DNA of 37,509 nucleotides from NCBI GenBank assembly GCA_018385275.1, contig JAHAZM010000039.1, positions 1 to 37,509 of the forward strand, given 5' to 3'. This document shows positions 7,558 through 17,594 of the stretch, piece after piece. Under the pieces are notes generated by a model. The model saw only the letters and a list, made by a program, of their open reading frames with translations, was not told the origin of the DNA and did no database searches. The stretch comes from Eubacteriales bacterium. Lineage in GTDB: Bacteria; Bacillota; Clostridia; Christensenellales; MB2-83. How positions within the stretch are numbered: the stretch's first letter is position 1; each line of letters opens with the position of its first letter. The position numbers and the translations under genes were made by a program.

Positions 7558-8766
7558 ATGAGTGATCTTTGTTTTTCCGTCCTTTCCGACGTTCACGTCA
7601 CGGCCGCCGGCGCGGGACGGGACGATCTGAAGCGCGCGTTGGCCTATCACGCCCGCCTGCGTAATGACGCCGTGGTTTTCACCGGCGATATCCTTTATCA
7701 ACTGGATGAACCGCCCGCCCCCGTCTGTCACGCCGTCTATACGGAAAACTACGACGCCGTCACGGCCGACGTCGACGCGGCTTTTCCCTCCGGAACAAAG
7801 CAGATCTGGGTCATGGGCAATCACGAGTATCCGCAGCAGAATACCGATCGGGGGCTGACGCGCAAAGCCTTTGCCGTATGGCGGCAAAAACTGGGTCGCC
7901 CGCTTGACGGGCATACGGTCGTCAACGGCTACCATTTTATCTGGCTGGGCGCTTCCTCCTGGGATATGACGCCCGATCCGGCGCGCGAAGCCCGGGCGCG
8001 GCGCGAGATCGAATCGGCGCTGGCCGACGGAAACGGCCCCGTCTTTTTTCTGAGCCACGGCGCTCACCCGGCCGAATGCCGCGATCTCTCTCCGACCTGC
8101 TATATCTCTCCCGAGTTTTACGCCTTCATGCGCACGCAGCCGCGGCTGATCCATCTGTTCGGCCACTATCACACCGTCGCCCACGACGACAGTTCCATCC
8201 GGCAGGACGGTTTCACCTCCGTCAGTTGTCCGATCTGCTCCGTCGGCTATGCCTGCTTCCACGCCAGTCAATGGCAGGATCCGCTGTTTTTCGGGATTTC
8301 TCAAAGTCTCTACGTCCGTGTCGAAGGGACCCGCGTGCGCATCGACCGGATCGACCTGCACGGCGGCAAGGTCCTTCCCGACTCGTGGGAAATCGACGTC
8401 GCGCAAACCGCCGTCGGCGTTTGGGCTTACACCGACGACCGGTCTCTGCCCGTGAACGAGTTTTCTCCCGGAACCGAGCTGCGCGTCCGCTCGGAGGACG
8501 ATCGCCTCGTCGTTCTGGTGCCGCAACGTTTTGAAACCGAAAGCCCGGTGTGCTATTACCGCGCGGAGGTCACGGACGCCGCAGGGCAAACGACCGTGAC
8601 CGTGAAGCCCTCGGATTTTGCTTATCTTCCTCAGGGAAAGCCTCTCTCCGACGTCTGGACCCTGCGTCTGCCGCGTCCGGCGCACGGCCGCTGTACGATC
8701 CGGGTTTTCCCGGAAAACTGCCTGCACCGATCTGGTCGGCCATTGATTGCCGATTTAAACATTTGA
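7558..8766 (+). CDS. Calcineurin-like metallophosphoesterase
   Basis: A 402-residue cytoplasmic protein. The first about 230 residues carry the complete dinuclear-metal phosphoesterase signature: SDVH (D11, H13), VVFTGD, VMGNHEY, FLSHGAHP and LFGHYHTV. About 150 C-terminal residues form a mostly beta-strand extension that I cannot assign. There is no signal peptide and no transmembrane segment. The start is set by AGGAGA seven bases upstream. The gene is monocistronic, with its own promoter and a terminator shared with the convergent hflX. The family covers phosphodiesterases, nucleotidases and purple-acid-phosphatase-like enzymes. The substrate cannot be told from the sequence. Confidence 0.85.
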   Translation: MSDLCFSVLSDVHVTAAGAGRDDLKRALAYHARLRNDAVVFTGDILYQLDEPPAPVCHAVYTENYDAVTADVDAAFPSGTKQIWVMGNHEYPQQNTDRGLTRKAFAVWRQKLGRPLDGHTVVNGYHFIWLGASSWDMTPDPAREARARREIESALADGNGPVFFLSHGAHPAECRDLSPTCYISPEFYAFMRTQPRLIHLFGHYHTVAHDDSSIRQDGFTSVSCPICSVGYACFHASQWQDPLFFGISQSLYVRVEGTRVRIDRIDLHGGKVLPDSWEIDVAQTAVGVWAYTDDRSLPVNEFSPGTELRVRSEDDRLVVLVPQRFETESPVCYYRAEVTDAAGQTTVTVKPSDFAYLPQGKPLSDVWTLRLPRPAHGRCTIRVFPENCLHRSGRPLIADLNI

Positions 8767-8786
8767 CATGTACATATGCGCATGTA
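8766..8786 (-). repeat. 21-bp intergenic motif, copy A
   Basis: The minus strand contains ATGCGCATATGTACAT within a longer match to the sites at 4998-5018 and 29290-29310. It sits between two convergent genes, so it is not in a promoter position. The motif is nearly palindromic around GCGCATATG. Confidence 0.4.
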
Positions 8787-8807
8787 TAAATATAACTTTT
8801 TCCCAGC

Positions 8808-8846
8808 AAAAAAAGGACCGGACGATCAAATCCGGCCCGTTTTTTT
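8808..8846. terminator. Bidirectional terminator between convergent genes
   Basis: GGACCGGA (8815-8822) pairs with TCCGGCCC (8831-8838) with one mismatch. Seven A residues flank it on the left and seven T residues on the right, so it can stop transcription of the metallophosphoesterase gene and of hflX. Confidence 0.8.
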
Positions 8847-8852
8847 ATGCTC

Positions 8853-10640
8853 TTATTCCTGTAAAACCGCGCCCATCGACAGCGCCATTTCCTGCTCCGC
8901 CTCCGACACGCGGACGCGCAGCAGCGTTCCCTCCCCGGTATACTCCTCGGACAGGATCAGACAGTTCCGATGCAGGAAATCCAGCGTTTTTCCCGCCGTG
9001 TACGGCACGACCAGCGTGATCTCCCGTTTCATGCGATGAACCGCTTCTGCTACGGCGGAAAGCAGCGCCCCGATATTGCCGCGGTCGCGCGCGCTGATGG
9101 CCACGCCGTCGCCCGTTTCGCATTCGCCAGCTACGTCTGTTTTATTATAAACGCGGATCATGGGCTTGTCGCCCGCGCCGAGAGAAGCGACGACCTCTTC
9201 CACGACCCGGATCTGACGTTCCCGATCCGGCGCGGCCGTATCGATCACGTGAAGGAGCACGGAAGCGTACCGAGCCTCCTCCAGAGTCGAACGAAACGCG
9301 TCGACGAACTCATGCGGCAGTTTATCTACGAAGCCGACGGTATCGACAAGCATGATCTCCGTTCCGTCCGGCAGCGCAATCTGCCGCGAAACCGGATCCA
9401 ACGTCGCGAAGAGCTTATCCTCGGCGTTGACGCCGGCGTCGGAAAGCGCGTTGAGCAGCGTGCTTTTCCCGGCGTTCGTATATCCGATAAGCGCGACGAC
9501 GGGCACGCCGCTCTTGTCGCGCTTGGCGCGCAGAATATCCCGGCGACGCTTGACCTCCTCGAGCTTTCTCTGTAATTCGTCCACGCGCGTGCGGATATGC
9601 CGCTTATCGCTCTCGAGTTTGCTTTCTCCCGGTCCGCGCGTGCCGATCCCTCCGCCAAGCCTCGACAGCGCCGTCGAGCTTCCGACGAGACGCTTGGCGC
9701 GATACTTCAGCTGCGCCAGCTCCACCTGAAGCTGTCCTTCGTAACTGGAGGCCCTCTGCGCAAAAATATCAAGGATCAGCGTCGGCCGGTCGATCACGCG
9801 GCAGCCCGTTTTCTCCTCCAGGTTCTGCTGCTGACGGGCGGTCAGCTCATCGTTGACGATCACCAGATCGGCGCAGAGGCGCTGACACTCCATCGCCAGC
9901 TCCTCGACCTTGCCCGTTCCAAAATACGTGCCGCTGTCGCAGCGCTCCTTTTTCTGCACGACGTCGGCGATCGGTTCGGCGCCGGCCGTTTCGGCAAGCC
10001 TTTTCAGCTCGGCCATAGAATAACCGCCGTCGTCCTCGTCGATCCCGGCCAGAATCGCACGCTCCGCCCGATTCGTATCGGTGCGGAATACGCTCTGTTT
10101 CCCGATCCGCTCGTCCGCTTCGGCGATCAGGCTCATCAGAGCCGCCGAGGGAATGCGGCGGGCGCTGAACAAAGCGGTCTTGCAAACCGTAAAGCCGCCG
10201 GGGACATTTTCCTCTCTTTCACCCAAAAACGCCGCCTGCGCCGTGGTAAGCCGGCCGTTCGCCACGCCCAGCGCGGCGATGCAGTCGAAACGGTGGGCGA
10301 CCAGCGCCGTTTCATCCAGTTCCGACAGCAACCCGCTGCCGTTCGGATGAGTATGGATACAGCGGATCAGGCTCAGCCGATCCGCGGCGCGGCGCGTATC
10401 CGCCGCCGCGATCCCTCCTAACGGAGCCGTGCCGTCGTCCCCGACGGCGACGTATTTGATCGCTCCGCTCCGCCTCTCTATGTAGATCGCGATCTCGCGA
10501 TTGAACAGCGTCGTCAGGCGCGCCAGTTCCTCGGCTACCTCCTGCGGTACAAACTCATCCCGGCCGCATTTGATCTGATACAGCGCTTCCAGCGCGTCAA
10601 GATTCGCTTTTTTGATCGAATCGATGTTTCCGTATATCAT
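8853..10640 (-). CDS. hflX: Ribosome-associated GTPase HflX with N-terminal JAMM-motif domain
   Basis: A 595-residue protein whose part from about residue 190 onward is a standard HflX. It has the N-terminal glycine-rich region (FGTGKVEEL, LGGGIGTRGPGESKLE), a coiled helix with RRRDILRAKR, the G1 loop GYTNAGKST (386-394), DTVGFVDKLP and NKTD (499-502). HflX binds the ribosomal A site and splits stalled ribosomes. The extra first about 190 residues contain H96-T-H98-x7-S106-x2-D109, the exact JAMM/MPN+ zinc motif, with candidate upstream glutamates at 49 and 55. Long HflX proteins are, from memory, common in Clostridia, but the metalloprotease-like motif is notable. AAGGAG lies 8 bases before the start. 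Only 28 bases separate the gene from the yajC terminator, so it probably relies on readthrough. Confidence 0.93.
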   Translation of the reverse strand: MIYGNIDSIKKANLDALEALYQIKCGRDEFVPQEVAEELARLTTLFNREIAIYIERRSGAIKYVAVGDDGTAPLGGIAAADTRRAADRLSLIRCIHTHPNGSGLLSELDETALVAHRFDCIAALGVANGRLTTAQAAFLGEREENVPGGFTVCKTALFSARRIPSAALMSLIAEADERIGKQSVFRTDTNRAERAILAGIDEDDGGYSMAELKRLAETAGAEPIADVVQKKERCDSGTYFGTGKVEELAMECQRLCADLVIVNDELTARQQQNLEEKTGCRVIDRPTLILDIFAQRASSYEGQLQVELAQLKYRAKRLVGSSTALSRLGGGIGTRGPGESKLESDKRHIRTRVDELQRKLEEVKRRRDILRAKRDKSGVPVVALIGYTNAGKSTLLNALSDAGVNAEDKLFATLDPVSRQIALPDGTEIMLVDTVGFVDKLPHEFVDAFRSTLEEARYASVLLHVIDTAAPDRERQIRVVEEVVASLGAGDKPMIRVYNKTDVAGECETGDGVAISARDRGNIGALLSAVAEAVHRMKREITLVVPYTAGKTLDFLHRNCLILSEEYTGEGTLLRVRVSEAEQEMALSMGAVLQE

Positions 10641-10668
10641 GTAAGGCTCTCCTTCCCGGTCCGTTCCG

Positions 10669-10708
10669 AAAAAAGACCGTAAACGTATCGGCAGATACGG
10701 TCACGGTC
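10669..10708 (-). terminator. Terminator after yajC
   Basis: A two-part stem: GACCGT/ACGGTC outside and CGTATC/GATACG inside, with a TGCC loop, followed on the minus strand by TTTTTT. It lies between yajC and hflX. Confidence 0.8.
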
Positions 10709-10735
10709 TTTCCCTCTTCGATCGGAAAACGAGAT

Positions 10736-11146
10736 TCAGTCCTTCTTTTCGTCGGACTCTTCGGCCGCGGTCACTTCCTCAGCCTTTTCCTCAGCTGCAG
10801 AACTCTCCGCCGCCTGCTCGGTTTCTTCCTCTTCGCCGCCGACTTTTTCCACGTCAGAAATCGCGCTCTTTTTAATCATAAAGCGAGTTCTGTCGGGGCC
10901 GACCGCGATGGTCACGATATCGTCTTCTTCGTTAATGTCGACGATGGTGCCGTAAATGCCGCCGATGGTGACGATGTTATCGTCTTTCTTCATGGTATCA
11001 AGCATGGCCCTCTTCTGCTTCTCCGCTTTCTGCTGTGGCCGGATCATCAGGAAATACATAACCGCAAACAAAAGCACCAACGGAATAATCATCGTCAGAA
11101 GACTGCCAATGCCGGGGTTCTGGGTGTTGGTAAGCAAATTGAACAT
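10736..11146 (-). CDS. yajC: Sec translocase accessory protein YajC
   Basis: A 136-residue single-pass membrane protein that associates with SecDF-YidC and assists protein export. One strong transmembrane helix at about 17-36 (MIIPLVLLFAVMYFLMIRPQ) is followed by the conserved MIRPQQKAEKQ and the GGIYGTIVDI core. The last about 30 residues are very acidic (Glu/Ala-rich) and probably disordered. The start at 11146 is fixed by GGAGG nearby; the upstream in-frame extension is not protein-like. Position after queA and tgt is the classical order. It also has its own consensus promoter. Confidence 0.92.
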   Translation of the reverse strand: MFNLLTNTQNPGIGSLLTMIIPLVLLFAVMYFLMIRPQQKAEKQKRAMLDTMKKDDNIVTIGGIYGTIVDINEEDDIVTIAVGPDRTRFMIKKSAISDVEKVGGEEEETEQAAESSAAEEKAEEVTAAEESDEKKD

Positions 11147-11177
11147 TTTATTTTTCCTCCGTATCCATTGTAAACTC

Positions 11178-11206
11178 ATTATATCGGCAAACCATCCGTC
11201 CGTCAA
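11178..11206 (-). promoter_or_regulatory. Internal promoter of yajC
   Basis: TTGACG (11206-11201), a 17-base spacer and TATAAT (11183-11178), 31 bases before the yajC start. It allows yajC expression independent of the ruvC-tgt transcript. Confidence 0.8.
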
Positions 11207-11259
11207 GAAAAAAGATGACACGCGGACGCGGGACGCCGTTTAAAGACGATTATTGCCCG

Positions 11260-12387
<1,128 letters not shown>

Positions 12388-13413
12388 CTAAATCAGAAAG
12401 GTCGCGTCGCCGAAACTGAAAAACCGATACCCCTCTTTTTTGGCCGTTTCATACATGGCCAACGCCTGTTCGCGGCCCATGAACGCGCTGACCAGCATCA
12501 ACAGGGTCGACTCAGGCAGGTGAAAATTCGTAATCAGTGCGTCGACGATCTTAAAGCGGTATCCCGGATAAATGAAAATGCTCGTTTCTCCGGAAGAGGC
12601 GCGCAGCTCCCCTTTCTCGTCGGCCACCGTTTCCAGCACGCGCATGGAGGTCGTGCCCACGCTGATAACGCGCCCGCCGCGCTTTCGCGCTTCATTGATG
12701 CGGCGCGCGTTTTCAGCGGAGATGGTATAGCTCTCCGTGTGCATCGGATGACGGGTGATGTCGTCTTCTTTGACGGGTCGGAACGTCCCGAGCCCCACGT
12801 GGAGCACCACAGGCACGAATTCCACGCCCATGGCACGGACCCGCTCCATCAGTTCCGTCGTGAAATGCAGTCCCGCCGTCGGCGCGGCGGCAGAGCCCTT
12901 CTCCTTGGAATAGACCGTCTGGTAACGCTCCCGGTCCTCCAGTTTGGCCGTGATATAAGGCGGCAGGGGCATCTGGCCCAGCCGATCGAGCACCTCTTCA
13001 AAAACGCCCTCGTAGGCAAAGCGCACGATCCGTCCGCCATCGTCGGTCTTCTCCAGGATCTCGGCGCGCAGCTCTCCGTTGCCGAAACTTACGGTCGTCC
13101 CGAGCTTGGCGCGGCGGCCGGGCTTGACCAGCGTTTCCCACTCGTCCCCGGAAAGGCGTTTCAGCAGCAGAAATTCGATCTTGCCGCCGGTATCTTCGCG
13201 CACGCCGATAAGGCGCGCCGGAATGACGCGCGACTCGTTGATGACCAGCACGTCGCCCGGGCGCAGATAATCGCAGAGATCATAAAAATGTCGGTGCTCC
13301 ATCGTCCCGTCGTTCCGATGATAAACCAAAAGCCGCGAACTGTCCCGCGGTTCGACGGGATGCTGCGCGATGAAACTTTCCGGCAGATCGTAGTAAAAGT
13401 CCTTTTTATCCAA
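12388..13413 (-). CDS. queA: S-adenosylmethionine:tRNA ribosyltransferase-isomerase
   Basis: A 341-residue enzyme that transfers the ribosyl part of SAM to preQ1-modified tRNA, forming epoxyqueuosine. The family opening [42 protein letters not shown] and [10 protein letters not shown] are all present. The start is a TTG at 13413, with AGAGG 9 bases upstream. The longer frame to 13488 runs into ruvB and has no family similarity. Its TAG stop overlaps the tgt ribosome site. Confidence 0.95.
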   Translation of the reverse strand: MDKKDFYYDLPESFIAQHPVEPRDSSRLLVYHRNDGTMEHRHFYDLCDYLRPGDVLVINESRVIPARLIGVREDTGGKIEFLLLKRLSGDEWETLVKPGRRAKLGTTVSFGNGELRAEILEKTDDGGRIVRFAYEGVFEEVLDRLGQMPLPPYITAKLEDRERYQTVYSKEKGSAAAPTAGLHFTTELMERVRAMGVEFVPVVLHVGLGTFRPVKEDDITRHPMHTESYTISAENARRINEARKRGGRVISVGTTSMRVLETVADEKGELRASSGETSIFIYPGYRFKIVDALITNFHLPESTLLMLVSAFMGREQALAMYETAKKEGYRFFSFGDATFLI

Positions 13414-13424
13414 AATGGTTCCTC

Positions 13425-14456
13425 TTATTCGGTGAATTGCAGTTGTCCGTTGTCTTTCGGGGCATAGGGCCGACCGATGTGCGCGCATCCGGCGGGAAGG
13501 ATGACACGGCCGCGGGCCGTGCGGGCGATGAAGCCCAGCTGCAGCAGAAACGGCTCGTACACATCCTCGATGGTGACGCTTTCTTCGCCCGTGGCCGCCG
13601 CCAGCGTATCCAGACCGACCGGACCGCCGCCGAATTTGTCCGCCATGGTATACAGGATGCGGCGATCGTTGTAGTCCAGGCCGAGCTTGTCGACTTCCAG
13701 CATGTTGAGCGCCTCGTCGGCGATGTCGCGCGTAACGGCGCCGTCATAGCGCATCTGCGCATAATCGCGCACGCGCCTGAGAAGCCGGTTGGCAATACGG
13801 GGCGTGCCGCGGGAACGCTTGCCGATCTCCAGCGCGCCGCCTTCGTCGATCGGCACACCGAGAATCCCCGCGCTGCGCCGCACGATCTCGGCCAGCTCCG
13901 TGTCTTTATACAATTCCAGACGGCAAAGCACGCCGAAACGGTCGCGCAGAGGCGAACTCAACTGTCCGGCGCGCGTCGTCGCACCGATCAGGGTAAAGCG
14001 CGGCAGATCGAGTCGGATGGAGTGCGCCGCCGGGCCTTTGCCCAGAATAATATCCAGCGCGAAATCCTCCATCGCCGGATACAAGATCTCTTCCACACTG
14101 TGATTGAGGCGGTGGATCTCGTCGATAAACAACACGTCGCCCGGCTCCAGTCCCGTCAGGATGGCCGCCAGATCGCCGGCGCGCTCAATGGCCGGGCCGG
14201 ACGTGATGCGGATATGCACGTTCATCATGTTGGCGATGATATTGGCCAGCGTCGTTTTCCCCAGTCCCGGGGGGCCGTACAGCAGCACGTGATCCAGCGT
14301 TTCGCCGCGGCTGCTGGCCGCGGAAGCAAACATGTTGATCCGCTCCTTGATCTTTTCCTGTCCGATATAATCATCCAACGTACGAGGCCGGACGCTGAGC
14401 TCTCCTTCTTTGTCCTCCATGATACGCTGGGTCGTGATGATGCGTTCCTCTTCCAT
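13425..14456 (-). CDS. ruvB: Holliday junction branch-migration helicase RuvB
   Basis: A 343-residue AAA+ motor that drives branch migration of Holliday junctions with RuvA. Walker A is [11 protein letters not shown], Walker B FIDEIHRL, sensor 1 [19 protein letters not shown], and the C-terminal winged helix includes [16 protein letters not shown]. Full length. The start lies 4 bases from the ruvA stop, and queA follows after 11 bases. Confidence 0.97.
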   Translation of the reverse strand: MEEERIITTQRIMEDKEGELSVRPRTLDDYIGQEKIKERINMFASAASSRGETLDHVLLYGPPGLGKTTLANIIANMMNVHIRITSGPAIERAGDLAAILTGLEPGDVLFIDEIHRLNHSVEEILYPAMEDFALDIILGKGPAAHSIRLDLPRFTLIGATTRAGQLSSPLRDRFGVLCRLELYKDTELAEIVRRSAGILGVPIDEGGALEIGKRSRGTPRIANRLLRRVRDYAQMRYDGAVTRDIADEALNMLEVDKLGLDYNDRRILYTMADKFGGGPVGLDTLAAATGEESVTIEDVYEPFLLQLGFIARTARGRVILPAGCAHIGRPYAPKDNGQLQFTE

Positions 14457-14459
14457 GGC

Positions 14460-15071
14460 TTACCTCTTTCCGTCCAAAGCCCGAAGCGCCTTGGTGATGA
14501 GCTGCTGCGCCGTGCTCGTCCCATCGTTGACGGCGGCGACGGCTCTGGCCGCCTCTGTCTGCCGAATGCCCAGCGCGATCAGCGCCTGCAACGCCTCCTG
14601 CTCCGGCGCGGATGCGAACGGATCAAGCCGGACCGGCTGTTTTTCTCCGTCGGCGCGGACGACGTCGTCGGAACCGACCTTTTCCTTCAACTCCAGGATC
14701 AGGCGCTGCGCCGTCTTTTTCCCGATACCGGGAACGGCCGACAGCGATTTGATATCGTCCGTAACCAGCGCAATGGCCAGATCCGTTACCGACAATGTCG
14801 ACAGAATCGAGATCCCCGCTTTAGGCCCGATGCCGGAAACCGACAGCAGGCGAATGAACATGTCCCGCTCCGCTTTGGTATAGAACCCGTACAGGTTCAT
14901 CGCTTCTTCGCTGACTTTGAAATACGTATACAGTTTGACCGACGCGCCCGGCTCTCCCAGACGCGCCAGCGTTGAAGTCGGGCAGGTCAGCAGGTAGCCG
15001 ACCCCGCCGGCCTCCACGACCGCGGTGTCGAGATTGTTTTCCGCCAGTTCGCCTTTGATATACGCGTACAT
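14460..15071 (-). CDS. ruvA: Holliday junction DNA-binding protein RuvA
   Basis: A 203-residue junction-binding subunit. The N-terminal OB fold begins MYAYIKGELAE. Helix-hairpin-helix motifs are SVSGIGPKAGISIL and AVPGIGKKTAQRLILELKEK. A flexible linker leads to the C-terminal UBA-like domain (ALIALGIRQTEAARAV) that contacts RuvB. It lies 11 bases downstream of ruvC, in the usual ruvC-ruvA-ruvB order. Confidence 0.97.
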   Translation of the reverse strand: MYAYIKGELAENNLDTAVVEAGGVGYLLTCPTSTLARLGEPGASVKLYTYFKVSEEAMNLYGFYTKAERDMFIRLLSVSGIGPKAGISILSTLSVTDLAIALVTDDIKSLSAVPGIGKKTAQRLILELKEKVGSDDVVRADGEKQPVRLDPFASAPEQEALQALIALGIRQTEAARAVAAVNDGTSTAQQLITKALRALDGKR

Positions 15072-15082
15072 CGGTCCGCCTC

Positions 15083-15577
15083 CTATATTCTGAATTGTTC
15101 CACCGACGCCCGGGAGGTATTGGCCAGGCAGATTGCCACGGCCAGTCCGTCCGCCGCGTCGTCCGGACGCGGGATCTTATCCATAGCGAGGATCGTTTTG
15201 ACCATCCTCTGCATTTGCTGCTTGTCCGCCCGGCCGTACCCGGTCAGCGTCTGCTTGATCTGCAGCGGGGTAAATTCGTAAATCTGATCCGTGTATTCCC
15301 CGATCGCCACGAGGAGCGCGCCGCGCGCTTGCGCCACCGCGATCCCCGTCGTGATATTGGTATTGAAAAACAACTCCTCCAGCGCGATCGCGTCGGGCTT
15401 GACACGCCGGATCAATTCCTGAGACTGCGCATGGATGCTGAGGAGACGATCCGCGAACCTCATCGTCGGCGGCGTTGTCACGGCCCCGTATTCGAGCAGT
15501 TTCACGCTGCTGCCGATCTTCTCCACGACGCCGTAACCCAGCGTCGCCAACCCCGGGTCGAAACCTAGAACGACCAT
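15083..15577 (-). CDS. ruvC: Holliday junction resolvase RuvC
   Basis: A 164-residue RNase-H-fold endonuclease that cuts Holliday junctions symmetrically. The four acidic catalytic positions are visible: D7 in LGFDPGLA, E in ALEELFFNTN, and two Asp in RPDDAADGLAVAIC. GAGGAG upstream supports the start. It is the first gene of the ruvC-ruvA-ruvB-queA-tgt-yajC run. Confidence 0.96.
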   Translation of the reverse strand: MVVLGFDPGLATLGYGVVEKIGSSVKLLEYGAVTTPPTMRFADRLLSIHAQSQELIRRVKPDAIALEELFFNTNITTGIAVAQARGALLVAIGEYTDQIYEFTPLQIKQTLTGYGRADKQQMQRMVKTILAMDKIPRPDDAADGLAVAICLANTSRASVEQFRI

Positions 15578-15606
15578 ACGCTCTCTCCTCTCATAATTAA
15601 TAAATA

Positions 15607-15637
15607 ATTATAGCATATTATTTTTATAAAGTCACAA
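15607..15637 (-). promoter_or_regulatory. Promoter of the ruvCAB-queA-tgt operon
   Basis: A clear TATAAT at 15612-15607 on the minus strand. The -35 is less certain: TTGTGA at 15637-15632 gives a 19-base spacer, TGACTT at 15634-15629 gives 16. The start codon of ruvC is 30 bases downstream of the -10. Confidence 0.65.
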
Positions 15638-15678
15638 CTTTTTTCGCGCCCGTTCCGACGCGTTCTTTTCATGGGTGC

Positions 15679-15708
15679 AAAAAAAGACCGCGCAGAAGCG
15701 GTCTTTTT
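15679..15708 (-). terminator. Terminator of the Na/Pi symporter gene
   Basis: A perfect 11-bp stem, AAAAAGACCGC with GCGGTCTTTTT, loop TTCTGC on the minus strand, followed by more T. It ends just past the stop codon of the symporter gene. Confidence 0.85.
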
Positions 15709-15710
15709 CA

Positions 15711-17471
15711 TCATGCGTTTTTGACTTCCGGGAGACTGTATTTTTCCCGATAGAAATTGAACCGGTCCACAAACTCTTTCTGGCCGGAAACCTTGATCGA
15801 ATTGAGGTACACGTGCGCGTCGACCTCGGCCTTCTTGTGTTGAATGACGCAGACGGCGATATTGCTGCAGTGGTCGGAAACGCGCTCCATATTCGTCAGC
15901 AGATCCGACAGCACGAACCCCAGTTCCACGGTGCATTCCCCGTTGGTCAGGCGCTGGACGTGACGCAGGCGCAGTTCGTTTTTCAATTCATCAATGACTT
16001 CTTCGAGCGGCTCCACGTTGAAAGCCTCCTCGTCGCTGTTGGTCAGATAAGCGTCAAACGCGATGCCGACGATTTCGCGCAGAGCGCTGAGCAGCACGTT
16101 CAGCTCGGTATTGGCTTCGTCGGAGAAAGCGTATCCTCTGTCTTTCATTTCCCGGGCGGACTCGCAGATATTGAGCGCGTGGTCGCCGATACGCTCAAAG
16201 TCTCCGATAGAATGAAGCTGACGGGCGACGTCCTGGCTGTCGCGCTGCGTCAGGTTGTTACTGCTGCTGATCCGCGTCAGATACTTCCCGAGCTTGTCCT
16301 CGTACGTATCGATCATGTCTTCGTCGCGCGAAAGCTGCTCCCATCGTTCGTCGTCGTACGCGCCGATCATCTCCAGCGCTCCGAGCAGAGTGTCTCTCGA
16401 CAGCACCGCCATTTTATCCGTCAGCGCGTGGCATTCCGCCAGCGCGAAGGACGGCGTCAGGAACAGGCGCTCATCCAGTAATTCGCCATCCTTTCCTTTT
16501 TTCCCGCGGACAATAAGCTTGGACAGCTTCTCCAGCCCGTTGGAAAACGGCACCAGAATGATCGTCGTCAGCAGGTTGAAGATCGTATGCGCGCAGGCGA
16601 TGCCGACGGGGTTGGCCTGCATGGTCATGATCGGAAAATGGAAGATCGCGTCAAGAATATAAAAAATACTCAACAGAATGACCGCGCCGATGACATTGAA
16701 GCCGACGTGGATGATCGCGACGCGTTTGGCATTGACGTTGACGCCGATACTGGCCAGAAGCGCCGTGATGCAGGTACCGATATTCTGACCCATAATGATC
16801 GGGATCGCCATTCCGTATGTGATCGAACCGGTCATGGACAGCGCCTGCAGGATACCGATGGAAGCGGCGGAGCTCTGGATCAGCGCCGTAAAGACCGTAC
16901 CGACCAGAATGCCCAGCAGCGGATTGTTGAATGCGGTGAGGATGCTCGTGAATTCGGGCATATCCCTGAGAGGCTGCACCGCCGCGCTCATCATCACCAT
17001 GCCGTACATCAGCACGGCGAAACCGATCAGAATCTGACCGATATCCTTGCGGCGGGGCTTTTTGGAAAACATCATCAGGATAGTCCCGGCCAAGGCGATC
17101 AGCGGAGAAAAGTTCTCCGGCTTGATGATCCTCAGGAAACCGGTGGATTCGACGCCGGCCAGGGACGTGATCCAGGTGGTGATGGTTTGGCCGATATTGG
17201 AGCCGATGATGACGCCGACGGACTGATGCAGGTTCATGATCCCGGAATTGACCAAACCCACCAGCATGACCGTCATGGCCGAGCTGGACTGAATGGCCGC
17301 CGTGATCCCCATGCCTAACAGAATGGATCTGATTTTCCCCGAGGTCATTTTCTGCAGCGTCAGTTCCAGTCGGCTTCCCGCCATTTTTTCAAGGCCGCTG
17401 GACATGGTGTTCATCCCGAAAAGGAACAGCGCGACGCCGCCGAGTAATGAAAATACCGAAAAGATGTCCAT
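15711..17471 (-). CDS. Na+/phosphate cotransporter with C-terminal PhoU domain
   Basis: A 586-residue membrane transporter of the PNaS/NptA type. It has about eight hydrophobic helices in two inverted repeats, each with the QSS substrate motif (TAAIQSSSAMTVM and TALIQSSAASIGI). It is followed from about residue 340 by a helical PhoU-like regulatory domain (ERIGDHALNICESAREM, ERVSDHCSNIAVCV with the E/R-x-x-D-H metal-site repeats). It imports phosphate driven by sodium; the PhoU part is thought to regulate flux. The start at 17471 (MDIFSVFSLLGG) is set by AAGGAG six bases upstream. An upstream in-frame extension crosses a terminator and is not protein-like. The gene stands alone. Confidence 0.92.
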   Translation of the reverse strand: MDIFSVFSLLGGVALFLFGMNTMSSGLEKMAGSRLELTLQKMTSGKIRSILLGMGITAAIQSSSAMTVMLVGLVNSGIMNLHQSVGVIIGSNIGQTITTWITSLAGVESTGFLRIIKPENFSPLIALAGTILMMFSKKPRRKDIGQILIGFAVLMYGMVMMSAAVQPLRDMPEFTSILTAFNNPLLGILVGTVFTALIQSSAASIGILQALSMTGSITYGMAIPIIMGQNIGTCITALLASIGVNVNAKRVAIIHVGFNVIGAVILLSIFYILDAIFHFPIMTMQANPVGIACAHTIFNLLTTIILVPFSNGLEKLSKLIVRGKKGKDGELLDERLFLTPSFALAECHALTDKMAVLSRDTLLGALEMIGAYDDERWEQLSRDEDMIDTYEDKLGKYLTRISSSNNLTQRDSQDVARQLHSIGDFERIGDHALNICESAREMKDRGYAFSDEANTELNVLLSALREIVGIAFDAYLTNSDEEAFNVEPLEEVIDELKNELRLRHVQRLTNGECTVELGFVLSDLLTNMERVSDHCSNIAVCVIQHKKAEVDAHVYLNSIKVSGQKEFVDRFNFYREKYSLPEVKNA

Positions 17472-17511
17472 GGATCGCTCCTTAGGTCGTTGTTTCTCGC
17501 AAGTAAACGTT

Positions 17512-17554
17512 AAAAAATGGCAAGGAAAAAGTATTTGATTACCTATCCTTGCCA
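17512..17554 (-). terminator. Terminator of the ECF S-component gene
   Basis: TGGCAAGGA pairs with TCCTTGCCA (9 bp) across a 19-base loop on the minus strand, followed by TTTTTT. The loop is long, but the position just past the S-component stop fits. Confidence 0.6.
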
Positions 17555-17594
17555 CCATGATTTTCGCCCAAGAAGCGTTTTTTGTCAAGCAGTT

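Noticed and set aside
7492-8727. A 411-codon open frame on the minus strand
   Set aside because: Shadow of the metallophosphoesterase gene, whose plus-strand product has all catalytic motifs.
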